Assembly (NCBI RefSeq): GCF_001420715.1
Contig: NZ_LJJC01000004.1
Coordinates: 2,310,648-2,374,647 of the forward strand
Length of the DNA: 64,000 bases
Origin: Heyndrickxia shackletonii
GTDB taxonomy: Bacteria; Bacillota; Bacilli; Bacillales; Bacillaceae_C
Direction: 5' to 3'
Shown: in pieces, positions 20,258-28,272 of the stretch
Numbering within the stretch: the stretch's first letter is position 1
Layout of the letters: each line of letters opens with the position of its first letter
The notes under the pieces: model-generated
Told to the model about the DNA's origin: nothing
The model's input: the letters and a program-made list of their open reading frames with translations, nothing else
Databases searched by the model: none
Made by a program: the position numbers and the translations under genes

Positions 20258-20848
20258 TCATTTCGTTAAAATATGTTTTAAATGGTTATAAGTTACTGCC
20301 CCAATTTGTTTGTTCATAATCATACCTTTTTCATCGATAACGTAGGTAGTGGGAATTGGTTGTATTTCATATTGATTACTTATAGTTTCTTTATTATCCA
20401 TAATAATTGGATACGTAATGTCATACTTTTTCATAAAGTCCATCACTTGGGCTTTCGAACTTTCAATATTAATACCAATCAATTCTACATCTGAGTGATG
20501 TTCATTATAAAACTTTACTAGCTCTGGAAGTTCCTCTTTACAAGGCGGACACCACGCTGCCCAAAAATTTAAGATGACCTTTTTTCCTTTAAAAGCGGAT
20601 AGATCAATGCTCTTCCCGTTTAACGCGACTGCTTTTATATTAGGAGCTTTTTGGCCAATAGACAAGCCTATACTTGAAATATCGGCTTCTTGAACATCTT
20701 GCTTCTTTCCCGTATTGATATTTTCATTTCTAGAAAGGTTCTCCTTGGTCTTATAATCCATAATATGTGTATTTTGTTCGACTGCTTGTACAACAAATAC
20801 TCCTCCCAAAAAAAGAAGGATTGTTAGCGCAATTATTTTTCGTCCCAT
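20258..20848 (-). CDS. yneN: Thioredoxin-like thiol-disulfide oxidoreductase, ResA/YneN type
   Basis: 196 residues. An uncleaved N-terminal hydrophobic helix (IIALTILLFLGGVFVVQA) anchors the domain outside the membrane. The active site WCPPC is at residues 99-103 (Cys100, Cys103) and the cis-proline loop is PIPTTYVID. This is the AhpC/TSA-ResA architecture used in cytochrome c maturation or spore cortex formation; the precise partner of YneN is unknown. The ribosome site GAGGAAGG immediately precedes the ATG. It lies between the spore-protein group and citB as in B. subtilis. Confidence 0.87.
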   Translation of the reverse strand: MGRKIIALTILLFLGGVFVVQAVEQNTHIMDYKTKENLSRNENINTGKKQDVQEADISSIGLSIGQKAPNIKAVALNGKSIDLSAFKGKKVILNFWAAWCPPCKEELPELVKFYNEHHSDVELIGINIESSKAQVMDFMKKYDITYPIIMDNKETISNQYEIQPIPTTYVIDEKGMIMNKQIGAVTYNHLKHILTK

Positions 20849-20914
20849 TTCCTTCCTCCAAAAAAATATCTGATATATGGGTTATTGTATGTAATCATAT
20901 ATTTTTTAGAAGAA

Positions 20915-20949
20915 GAAAAAAAACACATCCCGTAAAAACGAGATGTGTT
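20915..20949 (-). terminator. Terminator of citB
   Basis: AACACATC/GATGTGTT stem (20922-20929, 20942-20949), with a run of Ts on the minus strand, 12 bases after the citB stop. Confidence 0.88.
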
Positions 20950-20960
20950 CCTTTATGACA

Positions 20961-23672
20961 TTACGCTTGTAATTTATCACGAAGTACCATTTGTAAAATA
21001 CCACCATGACGATAGTAATCAATTTCCACTTCAGAGTCGAAACGTACTAATACTTCGAATTGCTTTTTATTACCAGCTTCATCAGTAGCTGTTACAGTAA
21101 GGATATCACGTGGTTTTACATTTTCATCCACTTGAACATCAATTACTTCTTTTCCTGTTAAGCCAAGAGTTTCAGCGTTTTCACCTTTCTTGAATTGAAG
21201 TGGAAGAACACCCATCAATACAAGGTTTGAACGGTGAATACGTTCGAAGCTTTCCGCAATAACAGTCTTAATACCTAATAAGTTAGTACCTTTTGCTGCC
21301 CAGTCACGAGAAGATCCCATACCGTAATCTTTACCAGCAAGTACTACTAATCCAGTTCCATCTTCTTTGTACTTCATGCATGCATCATAGATAGATGTCA
21401 CTTCGTTTGTTGGCCAGTAAGTAGCATAGCCACCTTCTGTTCCAGGAGCAATTTGGTTACGGATACGGATGTTTGCAAATGTACCGCGCATCATTACATC
21501 ATGGTTACCACGACGTGAACCGTAAGAGTTGAATTCACGTGGTTCAACACCGCGTTCGCGTAAATATTTACCTGCTGGTGTATCTTTACCGATTGCACCT
21601 GCTGGTGAAATATGGTCTGTTGTAACAGAGTCGCCAAACTTCGCAATTACACGTAAGCCATTAAGTGGTTTCACTTCTTCTGGATCTGGAGATAGATTTT
21701 CAAAGAATGGTGGGTTTGCGATATAAGTTGACTCTTCATCCCAAGTATATAATGGATCATTACTTGTTTTGATTTCGTTCCAACGTTTATTATCGTTGAA
21801 TACATTTTCGTATTCTTTACGGAATAATTCTGGCGTTACAGTTTCTTTTACTGCTGCATTTACTTCTTCTGTTGATGGCCAGATATCTTTCATAAATACA
21901 TCGTTGCCATCTTTATCTTTTCCGATAGGGTCGTTTACTAGATCGATATCAACAGTACCAGCTAATGCATAAGCAACAACAAGTGGTGGTGAAGCTAAGT
22001 AGTTAGCTTTTACTAATGGATGAATACGACCTTCAAAGTTACGGTTACCAGAAAGTACAGAAGTTACAAGTAAATCACTTTCAGAAATTGCTTTTTCAAT
22101 TTCGTCTTTTAAAGGACCAGAGTTACCGATACATGTAGTACATCCGTAACCTACTAGGTTGAATCCTAATTTGTCTAAGTATGTTTGTAAACCAGAGTCT
22201 CTTAGATACCCTGTAACAACTTTAGATCCTGGTGCCAATGAAGTTTTTACATATTTAGGAACTTCTAAACCTTTTTCAACTGCTTTTTTCGCTACTAAAC
22301 CAGCGCCAAGCATTACATAAGGGTTGGAAGTGTTTGTACAGCTTGTGATAGCGGCAATGGCAACAGCACCAGTTTTCATTGTTGCTTCGTCACCATTATC
22401 AAATTTAACCACTGCTTCTTTATTGATCTCAGAATCTTTTAAACCGAATCCTTGGTTACCTACAGGTGCAGTTAAAGCATCTTGGAATGCTTTTTGCATT
22501 TTGGATAACGGGATTAAATCTTGTGGACGTTTTGGACCAGAAAGATTTGCTTCGATTTCAGAAAGATTGATTTCAACTACATCAGTGTAAACTGGTTCTT
22601 CGTTTTCTGGTGTAAAGAACATATTGTTTTCTTGTAAATATTTTTCTACAAGTTTTACATGTTCTTCAGGACGGCCAGTTAGACGAAGATATTCTAAAGA
22701 TTCAGCATCAACTGGGAAGAAACCGCAAGTTGCACCATATTCAGGAGCCATGTTAGCAATAGTTGCACGGTCAGCAAGTGGAAGTGTAGAAACACCAGGA
22801 CCGAAGAATTCAACAAACTTACCAACAACGCCTTTTTGACGCAATACTTGAGTTACTTTCAATGCTAAGTCAGTTGCAGTAGCACCGTTTGGCATTTCGC
22901 CAGTTAATTTAACCCCGATTACTTCTGGAATTGGGAAGTATGAAGGTTGTCCAAGCATTCCAGCTTCTGCTTCAATACCACCTACACCCCAGCCAAGAAC
23001 ACCGATACCGTTGATCATCGTTGTATGAGAGTCAGTACCAACTAATGTATCAGGGAATGTTTCGAATTCACCTTCAGCATTTTCGATAGCATGAACAACA
23101 CTTGCTAAATACTCAAGGTTAACTTGGTGAACGATACCTGTTGCTGGTGGAACAGCACGATAGTTATCAAATGCTTTTGTTGCCCAGCTTAAAAATTGAT
23201 AACGCTCAGCATTACGTTCGAATTCAAAATCCATATTTGCATTTAATGCATCAGTAGTACCGTATTTATCAACTTGTACAGAGTGGTCGATAACAAGATC
23301 TACTGGGATTTCTGGATTAATTTTATCAGGGTTTCCACCTAAGTCAGCCATTGCTTTACGAAGTGAAGCAAGGTCTACTACAGCAGGAACACCTGTGAAG
23401 TCTTGTAAGATTACACGAGAAGGCTTGAATGGCACTTCTGCATCTTTTACTTCTTCAGATCCCCATTTTGCTAGGTTTTCAACATGTTCTTTTGTAATAA
23501 CACGGCCATCTACTTGGCGAAGAACAGATTCTAATAATACTTTTACGGAATAAGGTAAGCGTGATACTTTTGCTATACCTGCTTCTTCAAGAGCTGCAAG
23601 ACGATAAAAGTTATATCGTTTTCCTTCTAATTCAAAGGAAGTACGTGAATTAAATACGTCATTTTTAGCCAC
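20961..23672 (-). CDS. citB: Aconitate hydratase (aconitase)
   Basis: 903 residues, the bacterial/IRP-type AcnA length. It isomerises citrate to isocitrate through a [4Fe-4S] cluster in the TCA cycle. Ligands are visible as the cysteine in [12 protein letters not shown] and the two in [13 protein letters not shown]. The C-terminal swivel domain with [14 protein letters not shown] and [12 protein letters not shown] is complete. B. subtilis CitB also binds RNA when it loses iron, and the length and IRP-type domain order are compatible with that. The gene is divergent from sspO, with a putative CcpC operator in between. Confidence 0.97.
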   Translation of the reverse strand: MAKNDVFNSRTSFELEGKRYNFYRLAALEEAGIAKVSRLPYSVKVLLESVLRQVDGRVITKEHVENLAKWGSEEVKDAEVPFKPSRVILQDFTGVPAVVDLASLRKAMADLGGNPDKINPEIPVDLVIDHSVQVDKYGTTDALNANMDFEFERNAERYQFLSWATKAFDNYRAVPPATGIVHQVNLEYLASVVHAIENAEGEFETFPDTLVGTDSHTTMINGIGVLGWGVGGIEAEAGMLGQPSYFPIPEVIGVKLTGEMPNGATATDLALKVTQVLRQKGVVGKFVEFFGPGVSTLPLADRATIANMAPEYGATCGFFPVDAESLEYLRLTGRPEEHVKLVEKYLQENNMFFTPENEEPVYTDVVEINLSEIEANLSGPKRPQDLIPLSKMQKAFQDALTAPVGNQGFGLKDSEINKEAVVKFDNGDEATMKTGAVAIAAITSCTNTSNPYVMLGAGLVAKKAVEKGLEVPKYVKTSLAPGSKVVTGYLRDSGLQTYLDKLGFNLVGYGCTTCIGNSGPLKDEIEKAISESDLLVTSVLSGNRNFEGRIHPLVKANYLASPPLVVAYALAGTVDIDLVNDPIGKDKDGNDVFMKDIWPSTEEVNAAVKETVTPELFRKEYENVFNDNKRWNEIKTSNDPLYTWDEESTYIANPPFFENLSPDPEEVKPLNGLRVIAKFGDSVTTDHISPAGAIGKDTPAGKYLRERGVEPREFNSYGSRRGNHDVMMRGTFANIRIRNQIAPGTEGGYATYWPTNEVTSIYDACMKYKEDGTGLVVLAGKDYGMGSSRDWAAKGTNLLGIKTVIAESFERIHRSNLVLMGVLPLQFKKGENAETLGLTGKEVIDVQVDENVKPRDILTVTATDEAGNKKQFEVLVRFDSEVEIDYYRHGGILQMVLRDKLQA

Positions 23673-23815
23673 CTGAGATTCCCCCTTCTTTTCAATAATG
23701 CATCTTAAATCGATAATTGGAAGAAAAGCTCGAATGTTGGTCTCTTACTTTTCGCACATTAACATCTTAATACAAGAAATTACATAAGTAAATAACAAGA
23801 ATGTTATTGTTTTTA

Positions 23816-23830
23816 ATAAGTATTACTTAT
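23816..23830. promoter_or_regulatory. Putative CcpC operator upstream of citB
   Basis: ATAA-GTATTAC-TTAT is an exact fit to the ATAA-N7-TTAT dyad bound by the LysR-type regulator CcpC, which represses citB when citrate is low. It lies about 145 bases before the citB start. A candidate promoter, TTATTT-17 bp-TATTAA on the minus strand, begins about 20 bases downstream. The remaining 23673-24000 stretch shows no gene. Confidence 0.55.
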
Positions 23831-24012
23831 CGAAGCATGTAAAGCATATTTCTCATATCAAAATTTATGGTGAATCTTCCATGAAATTATATATTATTTT
23901 CCGTTTAATCTCTCTGGTTAAGTGAAAAATAATAGAAATTTCTGCTTCAGTAACAATGATTGCTTAAGCGGAGACTTTAGGGTGAAATATTAATTTTTTA
24001 GAGGTGAATCAA

Positions 24013-24162
24013 GTGGGAAAACGTAAGGCTAATCATATTATTCCTGGAGCAAATGCAGCTAAAGCGCAAGGTATGGGAACTGGTTACAATGAAGAATTGT
24101 CTAACGAACCGTTAACGGCAGCACAAAAACAAAATAATAAGAAACGAAAGAAAAACCAATAA
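24013..24162 (+). CDS. sspO: Small acid-soluble spore protein O
   Basis: 49 residues, GTG start at 24013 behind GAGGTG. The sequence [20 protein letters not shown], with a [12 protein letters not shown] middle and a lysine-rich end, is SspO (formerly CotK). It is a minor spore-core protein made in the forespore and sits divergent from citB exactly as in B. subtilis. Short length and GTG start make it easy to overlook. Confidence 0.92.
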   Translation: MGKRKANHIIPGANAAKAQGMGTGYNEELSNEPLTAAQKQNNKKRKKNQ

Positions 24163-24182
24163 TTTTATAACCTATTTTAAAC

Positions 24183-24213
24183 AAAAAAACTCGCAAGCAT
24201 TTGCGAGTTTTTT
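24183..24213. terminator. Bidirectional terminator after sspO
   Basis: AAAAAACTCGCAA-GCAT-TTGCGAGTTTTTT is a perfect 13-bp stem with tracts on both sides, between sspO and a convergent small gene. Confidence 0.92.
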
Positions 24214-24225
24214 CTATGGAAATCA

Positions 24226-24483
24226 TTAAAATTCATTTACTTCGTTTACAATTTGTTGAAGATCCCTTCTAAACTTTTCTAATTGTGGTCTTTGTGTTTC
24301 ACTTGCCACTTCCATTGCATTTTCAATTTGCTGATAGGTTTCGTTTACTTCTTGTTTTAAATGCTTTAATTGTTGCCCGTAGCTTGCACTGTCTCTTTCA
24401 AGATTGTTATAAGCATCATGTAATTGCTTTGCACCTTTCTGGGCAGCTTGGAATGCTTGTTGTTTATTTTTATGATGTGCCAT
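24226..24483 (-). CDS. Small coiled-coil-like protein of unknown function
   Basis: 85 residues: a basic, glutamine-rich start (MAHHKNKQQAFQAAQKGAKQ) and then heptad-like helices with regular Leu/Val spacing (LKHLKQEVNETYQQIENAM). No signal peptide, membrane helix or cysteine. It has its own terminator and an AAGGGAAG site upstream. Position between sspO and sspP and the Gln/Lys-rich composition suggest a spore-related protein, but no family was recognised. Confidence 0.65.
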   Translation of the reverse strand: MAHHKNKQQAFQAAQKGAKQLHDAYNNLERDSASYGQQLKHLKQEVNETYQQIENAMEVASETQRPQLEKFRRDLQQIVNEVNEF

Positions 24484-24600
24484 CCATTCTTCTTCCCTTC
24501 ACAATAATCGATTGCAAAAATAGATTGTGCAAAATTTCAATTATTATTCAGTATAAATTGTTGATGACGGCACAATCTAAAATATAGGAGGGATATTAAA

Positions 24601-24747
24601 ATGACGAATAAAAATGATGGAAAAGATATGAGAAAAAATGCCGAAAAAGGACATGATAACGGACAACCAGAGCCATTAAGCGGGTCTAAAAAAGTAAAAA
24701 ACCGTAACCATACCCGTGCGAAACATAATCAAAGCCATGATATGTAA
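24601..24747 (+). CDS. sspP: Small acid-soluble spore protein P
   Basis: 48 residues, ATG at 24601 after [27 protein letters not shown], followed by [19 protein letters not shown], is a clear SspP (formerly CotL). In B. subtilis sspO and sspP form one operon. Here the convergent 85-residue gene and a terminator separate them, so sspP needs its own promoter. Confidence 0.92.
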   Translation: MTNKNDGKDMRKNAEKGHDNGQPEPLSGSKKVKNRNHTRAKHNQSHDM

Positions 24748-24832
24748 TTAAGAAAGACATAAAATTCCTTACACATCCGCTAAACTGCTTGCGCTTGACA
24801 AAGACTTTTGTCGTGTAATAGATATATGATAG

Positions 24833-24870
24833 AGGAATACCAGATCACTATCGACCTGGTATTCCTTTTA
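24833..24870 (+). terminator. Terminator of sspP, overlapping the selA 3' end
   Basis: AGGAATACCAG (24833-24843) pairs with CTGGTATTCCT (24856-24866) and is followed by TTTTAA on the plus strand. The right arm is inside the last codons of selA. Confidence 0.7.
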
Positions 24871-26257
24871 ATGCTTCCAGCAACAAGTCTTCTTCTTCTA
24901 TCGCGATTGTTCTAAAATCGAATATTACTTCCTCTTGATGAATTCTTGTTAAAATGCAAGGTTCACCAGTTCGTAATTGCATAGAAAGATCCTCTGCTTT
25001 GATATTTTTATGCTTTAAACTTAACACATATGTTTTTAAGGAAACATCAGGCAATGAGCCCCCGCCTATTTGGCTTGTTCCCTCCCTTATAGTAATGGTA
25101 AAATCTTCTCTTTCATTGGATAGCTTCATTCTAAAATCCTCTACCCTTTGTCTTACGATAGATGCATCCATAGTTATCGAGTGCAGTGCGGGGATTTTAG
25201 TAAAAGCCTCTCCCTTTAAGTAATGCAGCAATGTTGCTTCTAGTGCCGCTATTGTCATTTTGTCAACACGCAATACGCGTGCAAGCTGATGCTTTTTCAG
25301 TTTTTCAATATATTCCTTCTTGCCGGCGATAATTCCCGCTTGTGGTCCGCCTAGTAGTTTGTCCCCGCTAAATGATACAATATCTGCTCCGGCTTTTAAC
25401 TTTCTGCTAACTACCGGTTCGTCTCCGATTCCAAAAGGGTTTAAATCAATCAAGACCCCACTGCCAAGGTCTTCATATAGTAGGAGTGAAGGATGGTTTT
25501 GTTTAAAGTTGTAAAGTGCTTCTGTATCAACGGAACTTGTGAATCCCTTGATGGTGAAATTGCTTGTATGGACCTTTAGGATAATAGATGTTTGATCACT
25601 AATAGCATTTTCATAATCTTTTAGATGTGTTCTATTAGTGGTCCCAACCTCTATTAGCTTTGCTCCGGATTCCTCCATAATGGCAGAAACCCGAAAGGAT
25701 CCCCCAATTTCGATGAGTTCTCCTCTAGAAATAACGACTTCTTTATCCTTTGCAAAAGTATGTAAAATAAAATAAACAGCTGCAGCATTATTATTGACAA
25801 TTAGTGCCGCTTCTGCGCCAGTAAGTGCCTTTATTAGTTCCTCTACATGAGTATGCCTTGTTCCGCGAGTCCCTTTTTCTATATCATATTCTAGATTTGT
25901 ATAGGATAAAGCAGTCTCCTTCACATGTTCAGCAGCTTCTTTACTTAAACGAGCTCTTCCCACATTTGTGTGTAAAATGGTGCCAGTTGCGTTAATTACT
26001 TTTTTAATTGAGTAGGTAAAACGGTGAGCTGTTGAGTTCTCCACTCTAGTAAATAATTCTTTGCTAAATTCTGCGGTTCCCGGGTAACTGCCTTTCCAAT
26101 TGTTTTTTAATATGGACTCACGAATATCACTAATTTCATCTTTTACGATGGAAGTTAGCTGTTCATAAGGAATTTGATATTTATTTTGGATATATAGAAA
26201 TAAATCTGTTTTTTGCAGTTCATGTATAGGTGGTATAGATCGAACCATGTCAAGCAT
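24848..26257 (-). CDS. selA: L-seryl-tRNA(Sec) selenium transferase
   Basis: 469 residues, full length compared with E. coli SelA (463). It is a PLP enzyme that converts Ser-tRNA(Sec) to Sec-tRNA(Sec) with selenophosphate. Visible: the N-terminal tRNA-binding helices, the block INATGTILHTNVGRA, the NNNAAAVYFIL cofactor pocket, and the PLP lysine Lys300 in SFSGDKLLGGPQAG, which is the SelA signature. The start is ATG behind AGGGGG. It is divergent from selD, which supplies selenophosphate; selB and the tRNA-Sec gene are not in this window. Sec machinery is uncommon in Bacillaceae, so acquisition by transfer is possible. Confidence 0.93.
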   Translation of the reverse strand: MLDMVRSIPPIHELQKTDLFLYIQNKYQIPYEQLTSIVKDEISDIRESILKNNWKGSYPGTAEFSKELFTRVENSTAHRFTYSIKKVINATGTILHTNVGRARLSKEAAEHVKETALSYTNLEYDIEKGTRGTRHTHVEELIKALTGAEAALIVNNNAAAVYFILHTFAKDKEVVISRGELIEIGGSFRVSAIMEESGAKLIEVGTTNRTHLKDYENAISDQTSIILKVHTSNFTIKGFTSSVDTEALYNFKQNHPSLLLYEDLGSGVLIDLNPFGIGDEPVVSRKLKAGADIVSFSGDKLLGGPQAGIIAGKKEYIEKLKKHQLARVLRVDKMTIAALEATLLHYLKGEAFTKIPALHSITMDASIVRQRVEDFRMKLSNEREDFTITIREGTSQIGGGSLPDVSLKTYVLSLKHKNIKAEDLSMQLRTGEPCILTRIHQEEVIFDFRTIAIEEEDLLLEALKGIPGR

Positions 26258-26373
26258 TTGATTTCCCCCTATTTCTTATTAAAAACATTGTATTATTGAT
26301 GGTATTCCTATTGCAAATTTGTTTTCAGGTTCACTAAAAAAGGATAAACTAAAAAATATTGGAGGTGGTATGG

Positions 26374-27429
26374 ATGAGTGAGCATGAAAAGCTACGGTTA
26401 ACAGCTCTTTCGACAAAAGCTGGCTGAGGCTGCAAAATTGGTCCCGAGGACCTTGCGCAAGTTTTGCGTAAATTACCGAAAACACAAAATGTACCTGAAC
26501 TATTGGTTGGAAATGAGACATCTGATGATGCAGGAGTGTATCAATTGACAGATGAAATTGCATTAGTTCAGACCATTGATTACTTTACACCGATTGTGGA
26601 TGATCCATACATGTTTGGGCAAATAGCGGCAGCAAATGCCCTTAGTGATGTTTTTGCCATGGGCGGAACACCAAAAACAGCCTTAAATATCGTAGGGTAC
26701 CCTATCAAAAAATTAGGTGCTGATACTTTAGCAGAGATTTTACGAGGTGCTTCTGATAAAGTTCATGAAGCGGGTGCTATAACAATTGGCGGGCATTCCA
26801 TCGATGATCAGGAACCGAAGTTTGGTCTATCTGTAACCGGTATTGTGCATCCAAAGAAAGTATGGAAGAATGTTGGAGCAATGCCTGGTGACGTACTTGT
26901 GTTAACAAAATCAATTGGTGTCGGCATTATGACGACGGGAATAAAGCGGAATGCAGTGACACAGGGGCAAGAAGAAATTGTCACTAAGGTTATGGCAACG
27001 CTGAACAAGGACGCTGCTGAGTGCTTACAGAAATATGAACCACATGCTGTCACGGATGTCACAGGTTTCGGATTGTTAGGACATGCAAGCGAAATGGCCG
27101 GCGGAAGCAACGTTACCTTTACGATTGAATATAGTAAAGTACCGATTCTTGATGGTACATATGAACTTGCCATGAATGGTGTCATTCCGGGTGGTTCCAA
27201 ATCTAATCATCAATGGTTAGCAGAGAATATTGTCTATGATCAATCCCTGTCCTTGGAGCAACAGATTATTCTATGTGATGCAGTTACTTCCGGTGGGTTG
27301 CTAGTTGCGCTGAAAGAAGAAGATGCATTATTGTATGTAGAGGATTTGCAGCAAAAAGGCATTGAAGATGCCGCCATTATTGGCAGGGTTACAGAAAAGG
27401 AAATTTCGACCATTCGGGTTATAAAGTGA
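26374..27429 (+). CDS. selD: Selenide, water dikinase; selenoprotein with in-frame TGA (Sec)
   Basis: 351 residues if TGA at 26425-26427 is read as selenocysteine. SelD makes selenophosphate from selenide and ATP, yielding AMP and phosphate. The ATG at 26374 follows GGAGGTGG. Codons 16-21 read A-G-Sec-G-C-K, aligning with the G-C-G-C-K active site of other SelD proteins, with Sec18 in place of the catalytic cysteine and Lys21 conserved. Downstream are all ATP-grasp-like PurM family motifs: DDAGVYQL, DYFTPIVDDPY, NALSDVFAMGG, GGHSIDDQEPKFG and VTDVTGFGLLGHASEM. Conventional gene calling would begin after the TGA and lose the catalytic residue. The frame is otherwise intact, arguing against a pseudogene. 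Confidence 0.93.
26433..26466 (+). other. Candidate bacterial SECIS hairpin in selD
   Basis: A GGTCC-CGA-GGACC hairpin (26440-26452) starts 13 bases after the TGA, where bacterial SECIS elements that recruit SelB normally lie. CAAAA (26433-26437) and TTTTG (26462-26466) may extend it through internal loops. The outer pairing is speculative; the inner stem is seen directly. Confidence 0.5.
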
Positions 27430-27441
27430 TATTTTTTTGAT

Positions 27442-27495
27442 ATGAAAAATCCCCTATTGAAGTTAGTGTAATCAACTTCTAATGGGGATTTTCAT
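27442..27495 (+). terminator. Terminator of selD
   Basis: ATGAAAAATCCCC ... GGGGATTTTCAT with an inner GAAGTT/AACTTC stem forms a long hairpin 13 bases after the selD stop, followed by ATTTTG. Confidence 0.75.
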
Positions 27496-27552
27496 ATTTT
27501 GAATAAAACAATCCAATGTTACTGTCCATCGGGTGTGGACAGTTTCCGGAAA

Positions 27553-27575
27553 TGTCCACAAGTGGTGCCTGACAC
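27553..27575. repeat. Fragment of a Bacillus extragenic repeat (GTGCCTGACAC type)
   Basis: TGTCCACAAGTGGTGCC then TGACAC; on the minus strand GTGTCAGGCACCACTTGTGG. To my recollection this motif recurs between genes in many Bacillaceae. GTCCA-N7-TGGAC just upstream (about 27524-27540) may be part of it. No second copy was found in this window. Confidence 0.4.
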
Positions 27576-27582
27576 TTATCCT

Positions 27583-28197
27583 TTAAAAAGCCTGCTCATA
27601 TTCTTTTGCATAATATAAAACTTCTTTTACGTATTCATTGCTATGATTATAGGCGTATATCGCTTTTTTTAAATTTCCATTTGTTGCACCATTATGTGCA
27701 AGATAGTTTGCTGCGCTAAAGATGGCATCATAAATATTAAATGGATCTGCTACCCCATCTCCATCTGCATCCACTCCATAGCCTCCATATTTTCTGATAA
27801 CCGCTGGGTTTTCTTTTTCTTCTTTTGGAATGTTCCCCTTCCCTTTACCGGAACAGGATGGATGTTTCCAGCCGACAAATGTACATGGCATAAACTGCAT
27901 GGGCCCTTCAGCCCCAACAGGTGAAACCATTGTTTTCATGGTAGAAAAGCGAGTTTCCACACGGTGATGTGCTGCAAGGACATACCATGGTACTCCGTAT
28001 TTTTTTTCTGCTGCTTTATAAATCGGAATATATTGAGCCGGGATTTTCATATCAGGAGTTTTGGTCGGCTTTTTTTTGTCCTCATGATCATTTGTTAGAA
28101 CATATAAGGCAATAATCACGACCGGTATGAGCAATATTAATATTGGTGAGCGTTTATTCGTTTTTCGCTTTTTGTATGATTTTTTCTTTGCTGCCAT
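27583..28197 (-). CDS. Membrane-anchored lytic transglycosylase (SLT fold)
   Basis: 204 residues. A strongly basic N-terminus, then one hydrophobic helix (SPILILLIPVVIIALYVL), then an exported catalytic domain. HHRVETRFS places the catalytic glutamate at Glu81; GAEGPMQFMPCTF, the calcium-loop-like DADGDGVADPFNIYDAIFSAANYLA and IYAYNHSNEYVKEVL follow the CwlT/SLT pattern. It would cleave peptidoglycan between MurNAc and GlcNAc to give 1,6-anhydro ends. The gene is alone; a role in cell-wall turnover or sporulation is inferred. Confidence 0.85.
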   Translation of the reverse strand: MAAKKKSYKKRKTNKRSPILILLIPVVIIALYVLTNDHEDKKKPTKTPDMKIPAQYIPIYKAAEKKYGVPWYVLAAHHRVETRFSTMKTMVSPVGAEGPMQFMPCTFVGWKHPSCSGKGKGNIPKEEKENPAVIRKYGGYGVDADGDGVADPFNIYDAIFSAANYLAHNGATNGNLKKAIYAYNHSNEYVKEVLYYAKEYEQAF

Positions 28198-28272
28198 TTT
28201 TCTTTAAAATGATCCTTTCTTGGATAAAGACTGAGTACCATTTTACAATAGATTTATAATACTACAAGAGTA

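Noticed and set aside
24750-24832. tRNA-Sec gene near selA
   Set aside because: No cloverleaf with long acceptor and variable arms could be drawn.
26464-27429. SelD as an ordinary 321-residue protein starting after the TGA
   Set aside because: It would lack the conserved G-C-G-C-K active site, and a perfect RBS and start lie upstream in frame.
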